DNA from: Verrucomicrobiaceae bacterium UBA7681
Lineage (GTDB): Bacteria > Verrucomicrobiota > Verrucomicrobiia > Verrucomicrobiales > Verrucomicrobiaceae
Length of the DNA stretch: 64,000 nucleotides
Assembly (NCBI GenBank): GCA_002482965.1
Contig: DLGZ01000048.1
Location: forward strand, 257,935-321,934
Reading direction: 5' to 3'
Shown here: positions 61,602 to 64,000 of the stretch, one piece after another
Position numbering within the stretch: position 1 is the first letter of the stretch
Layout: the number at the start of each line of letters is the position of its first letter
The notes under the pieces: generated by a model
The model's database searches: none
The model's input: the letters and a program-made list of their open reading frames with translations, nothing else
Told to the model about the DNA's origin: nothing
Position numbers and translations under genes: made by a program

Positions 61602-62978
61602 ATGAAAACCACTGCCACTCACCCCCCGAGCATTCCGCAGGCTTTCAGCCCTGTGGGCGGCGATTTGCTGCGCATCGGTTCGACCCGCCGCGGCTTTTTG
61701 CAGACCGGGCTTGCGGGACTGGCGGGTATTTCAGTCCCCTCCCTGTTCAAGCAGCAGGCCTTCGCCGCAGCGGCGGGACAGGCCACGCGAAAGACGAATG
61801 TGGTTCTTTTTTGGCTCTCGGGAGGCCCGAGCCACATCGACATGTGGGATCCGAAACCCGATGCGCCGAGCGAGATTCGCGGCCCATTCGGCCACATCCC
61901 GACAAAAATTCCGGGCATCCATGTCTGCGAGCATCTGCCGCTGACCGCGAAGATCATGGACCGGCTCACGCTGATTCGCTCGGTCGATAGCAGCGCCAGC
62001 GATCACACACCCATCACCATGCAGGCCTGCAATCCGCTGGCACGACGCACGAATGACGGACGTGATGGCGGCGGCTACCCGTCCATGGGGTCCATCGCCG
62101 CGAAGTTTCGGGGTGCCAATGCGCCGGGCATCCCGGGGTATGTAGCACTCGCGGATTCACTGCCTGCCGACATTTGGGGCGCGGGCCACATGGGCAATGC
62201 CTTCAATCCAGTCAGCGGCAAGGATTTGTCTGGCCGCCTCAAGCTCGTCGACGGTCTCAGCATCGAGCGGCTCGGCAGCCGCCGTGCTCTGGCCGAGCAA
62301 ATGGACCAGTGGAAGCGTGGCATCGGCACGAATGAATCCATCGCCTCGGCGGATCATTTTACGCAGCAGGCTTATGAGGTGCTCATGACCGGCAGCGCGC
62401 AGCACGCACTCAATCTGGATGAAGAATCATCCGCCATGCGGGACAAATACGGTCGCGACAGCCTCGGCGAGAAAGCCCTGCTGGCACGCCGGCTCATTGA
62501 GGCTGGGTCCACCTTTGTCACCGTCAGCGGTGCCTGGGGTTACTTTGATCATCATGGGGATGAAGTGAAGTGGGGAGGCATCAAAAAAGGTCTCACGCCG
62601 CTGCTACCGAGCGTGGACCGCACCCTGCACGCCATCGTCACCGATCTTGAAGACCGAGGGCTGCTGGACAGCACGTTGATTTTGATGATGGGCGAGTTTG
62701 GCCGCAGCCCCATCATCAACAAGAATGCCGGCCGCGATCACTGGCCGCGTGTGATGTCCATGGTCATGGCCGGCGGCGGTCTGCGCCACGGTCAGGTCAT
62801 CGGCAGCACCGACAAGCATGGCGGAGAGATCGAGACCCGCCGCGTCGCGCCGGGTGATCTCGCCGCCACAGTGTTTCACCACCTCGGCATCGAACAGAAC
62901 ACCAACTGGATCGACCCTCAGGGCCGCCCGCGTCCCATCGTGGCCGAAGGTGGCAAGGTGATGGGAGAGCTGCTGTAG
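61602..62978 (+). CDS. DUF1501 family exported protein (second copy)
   Basis: This 458-residue DUF1501 protein starts at the ATG at 61602; an open frame extends back to 61434 but its first 56 residues have no homology-like features. A twin-arginine-type signal is present a little inside (STRRGFLQTGLAGLAGISVPSLF). Family motifs are VLFWLSGGPSHIDMWDPKPDAP, GYPSMGSIAAKFRG, LMMGEFGRSP and RDHWPRVMSMVMAGGGL. No DUF1549/1553 partner is adjacent here, unlike the copy at 2760-4127, though one may lie elsewhere in the genome. Confidence 0.9.
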   Translation: MKTTATHPPSIPQAFSPVGGDLLRIGSTRRGFLQTGLAGLAGISVPSLFKQQAFAAAAGQATRKTNVVLFWLSGGPSHIDMWDPKPDAPSEIRGPFGHIPTKIPGIHVCEHLPLTAKIMDRLTLIRSVDSSASDHTPITMQACNPLARRTNDGRDGGGYPSMGSIAAKFRGANAPGIPGYVALADSLPADIWGAGHMGNAFNPVSGKDLSGRLKLVDGLSIERLGSRRALAEQMDQWKRGIGTNESIASADHFTQQAYEVLMTGSAQHALNLDEESSAMRDKYGRDSLGEKALLARRLIEAGSTFVTVSGAWGYFDHHGDEVKWGGIKKGLTPLLPSVDRTLHAIVTDLEDRGLLDSTLILMMGEFGRSPIINKNAGRDHWPRVMSMVMAGGGLRHGQVIGSTDKHGGEIETRRVAPGDLAATVFHHLGIEQNTNWIDPQGRPRPIVAEGGKVMGELL

Positions 62979-62980
62979 AG

Positions 62981-63511
62981 CTACTGCAATCCGATGCCGG
63001 AGGGCGAACGGGTCTCGATCGCACTGACCATCTGCCGGATGTGGGGCTTGATTCCCTCACGTGGCTTCATGATCGCGAGACTCTGGTCAAACGAGCCCCA
63101 TTTGAGCACCTTGATGTTTACCTTACGCGCACCCCATTGGTCCATGGATGCCTTGGAAGGGCGGTAAAGGTCGATGGTCTTGGTGCCGACGAGAGCGGAG
63201 CCGTAGTCGTCCACTTGATAGACATGAGACTCGCCTTCGATCTTGAACACCGTTCCAACAGGGTAAACGGACCAGTCAGCGGCGGCGCTGCGCACAGCAC
63301 CAAACTTGAGGGTGTTGCCGACGGCGCTTTTGGCACCGTAAACGATGTGGTCGTCCTCGCTTTGGGTGTAAGCCGTCGTCTTCACATTGCTCAAAGTGGT
63401 GCCGGGAAAGCGCATGCTCGTAAGCTTTGTAGGGGCGACTTTGGAAACACTTTGGCAAGAAGAGCAACCCGCGCAGATCGCGGCCAGCAAGAATAAACGG
63501 AGGTTGGTCAT
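62981..63511 (-). CDS. 3D (Asp-Asp-Asp) domain lipoprotein
   Basis: This 176-residue protein is from the 3D/double-psi beta-barrel family found in MltA and related lytic transglycosylases. From the ATG at 63511, the leader MTNLRLFLLAAICAGCSSCQS looks like a lipoprotein signal, though the -3 residue is an unusual Cys. The 3D core is VYQVDDYGSALVGTKTIDLYRPSKASM with the aspartates in place. A role in peptidoglycan remodelling is inferred from the family. It converges on the DUF1501 gene with 2 bases between stops. Confidence 0.8.
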   Translation of the reverse strand: MTNLRLFLLAAICAGCSSCQSVSKVAPTKLTSMRFPGTTLSNVKTTAYTQSEDDHIVYGAKSAVGNTLKFGAVRSAAADWSVYPVGTVFKIEGESHVYQVDDYGSALVGTKTIDLYRPSKASMDQWGARKVNIKVLKWGSFDQSLAIMKPREGIKPHIRQMVSAIETRSPSGIGLQ

Positions 63512-63718
63512 TTTAGATTGGGCGCGTCGATTTGTGCGTGCCCGGGGGGTGAAGAGTAAGACAGGCATGAATGAATTATGTTCGATTTTCGAAACCCCAA
63601 TCATCACGCGCAACACCCCGCTAGAGCGTCAACGCTTCCCATAGAGCTCATAAAAAACCCGTCGAGAGCATCCTCAATCGGAGAAGAAGAAATCAAGCCT
63701 GCCTGCCGTTTCAGGTTC

Positions 63719-64000
63719 ATGCGGTCATTTTTGCTCTTCCTGTTGTTTTTTCATGCCAGCCACTGTTTCGCGGAAGAATACGACCTCGTCCTTAATAATG
63801 GCCGTGTGATGGACCCGGCGACAAATTTGGACGCGGTTCGTCATATTGGCGTGCGTGAGGGCAAGATCGCCGCGATCTCCGAAACACCGCTAGCCGGTAA
63901 AGAAACGCTGAATGTGAAGGGGCATGTCGTCGCGCCTGGCTTCATCGACATCCATGCACATGGGCAGACCACGAGTGATATGCAGATCAAAGCTTGTGAT
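63719..64000 (+). CDS. Exported amidohydrolase, N-terminal part only
   Basis: This gene runs off the window's end; 94 residues are visible. A signal peptide (MRSFLLFLLFFHASHCFA) precedes YDLVLNNGRVMDPATNLDAV and APGFIDIHAHGQ, the opening strand and first metal-binding HxH of the amidohydrolase superfamily. The sequence is closest in look to D-aminoacylase/N-acyl-D-amino-acid deacylase proteins, with an unusual export signal. The 207-base divergent gap before it should hold its promoter. Confidence 0.8.
   Translation, partial: MRSFLLFLLFFHASHCFAEEYDLVLNNGRVMDPATNLDAVRHIGVREGKIAAISETPLAGKETLNVKGHVVAPGFIDIHAHGQTTSDMQIKACD

Overview
The window is a dense, high-GC bacterial chromosome segment, most likely from Verrucomicrobiota (Verrucomicrobiaceae-like, e.g. 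relatives of Prosthecobacter or Verrucomicrobium). The evidence is the PVC-superphylum families: DUF1549/DUF1553 plus DUF1501 pairs, a Piru_Ver-type membrane-bound dehydrogenase with a C-terminal haem domain, planctomycete-type cytochrome c domains, autotransporter-associated strand repeats with a PEP-CTERM tail, and an exosortase. LL-diaminopimelate aminotransferase (DapL), a lysine/peptidoglycan route reported from Verrucomicrobium, is also present. Most genes lack a strong Shine-Dalgarno sequence, and many starts are fixed instead by ATGA stop/start overlaps.

Layout. 0.1-8.1 kb: exported PVC-type proteins (DUF1549/1553, DUF1501, a small anchored protein, a haem-tailed dehydrogenase with HEAT repeats). 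8.2-13.1 kb: dapL, a dGTPase-like HD hydrolase, a small cluster of CoA-binding and two-helix membrane proteins, and a cytochrome/WD40 protein. 13.2-17.9 kb: a creatininase-family hydrolase translationally coupled to two peptide-type ABC permeases, then a small secreted protein and the peptide-binding protein, closed by a strong bidirectional terminator. 18.0-37.7 kb: a large exopolysaccharide locus, almost all on the minus strand. In transcription order it is DAHP synthase, heptose kinase, sedoheptulose-7-phosphate isomerase, flippase, polymerase/ligase, two glycosyltransferases, two methyltransferases, (GT9 on the plus strand), exosortase, EpsI, LarE, LarB, a CapK-like adenylate-forming enzyme, a CdiI-like protein, a fused dehydrogenase/Gfo-Idh oxidoreductase and a heparinase-like protein. 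38.1-41.1 kb: a nitrate/sulfonate-type ABC importer. 41.2-42.5 kb: rpsB-tsf. 42.7-46.8 kb: a 1372-residue repeat surface protein with a PEP-CTERM tail. 46.9-54.9 kb: RluA-type pseudouridine synthase, a cytochrome, a cysteine-cluster protein, a transmembrane pseudokinase coupled to SufE and a GNAT, and a secreted tandem hydrolase. 55.1-61.4 kb: a minus-strand housekeeping run (purM, SGNH hydrolase, membrane protein, lysA, metF, ROK kinase). 61.6-64.0 kb: a second DUF1501 protein, a 3D-domain lipoprotein and the start of an exported amidohydrolase.

How it fits together. The central locus looks built to make, flip, polymerise and export a heptose-containing, methylated surface polysaccharide. 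The exosortase it carries could process PEP-CTERM proteins such as the large repeat protein about 15 kb away. The most unusual feature is the chain exosortase-EpsI-LarE-LarB-CapK-CdiI-like, joined by 4-base overlaps. It places two enzymes of nickel-pincer nucleotide synthesis and an immunity-like protein inside a polysaccharide/exosortase operon, with no LarA or LarC in view. Other items worth a look are the composition-mosaic dehydrogenase gene, the HGN pseudokinase, and a palindromic repeat forming the linker of the fused oxidoreductase. No tRNA, rRNA, CRISPR array, insertion sequence or prophage was recognised.
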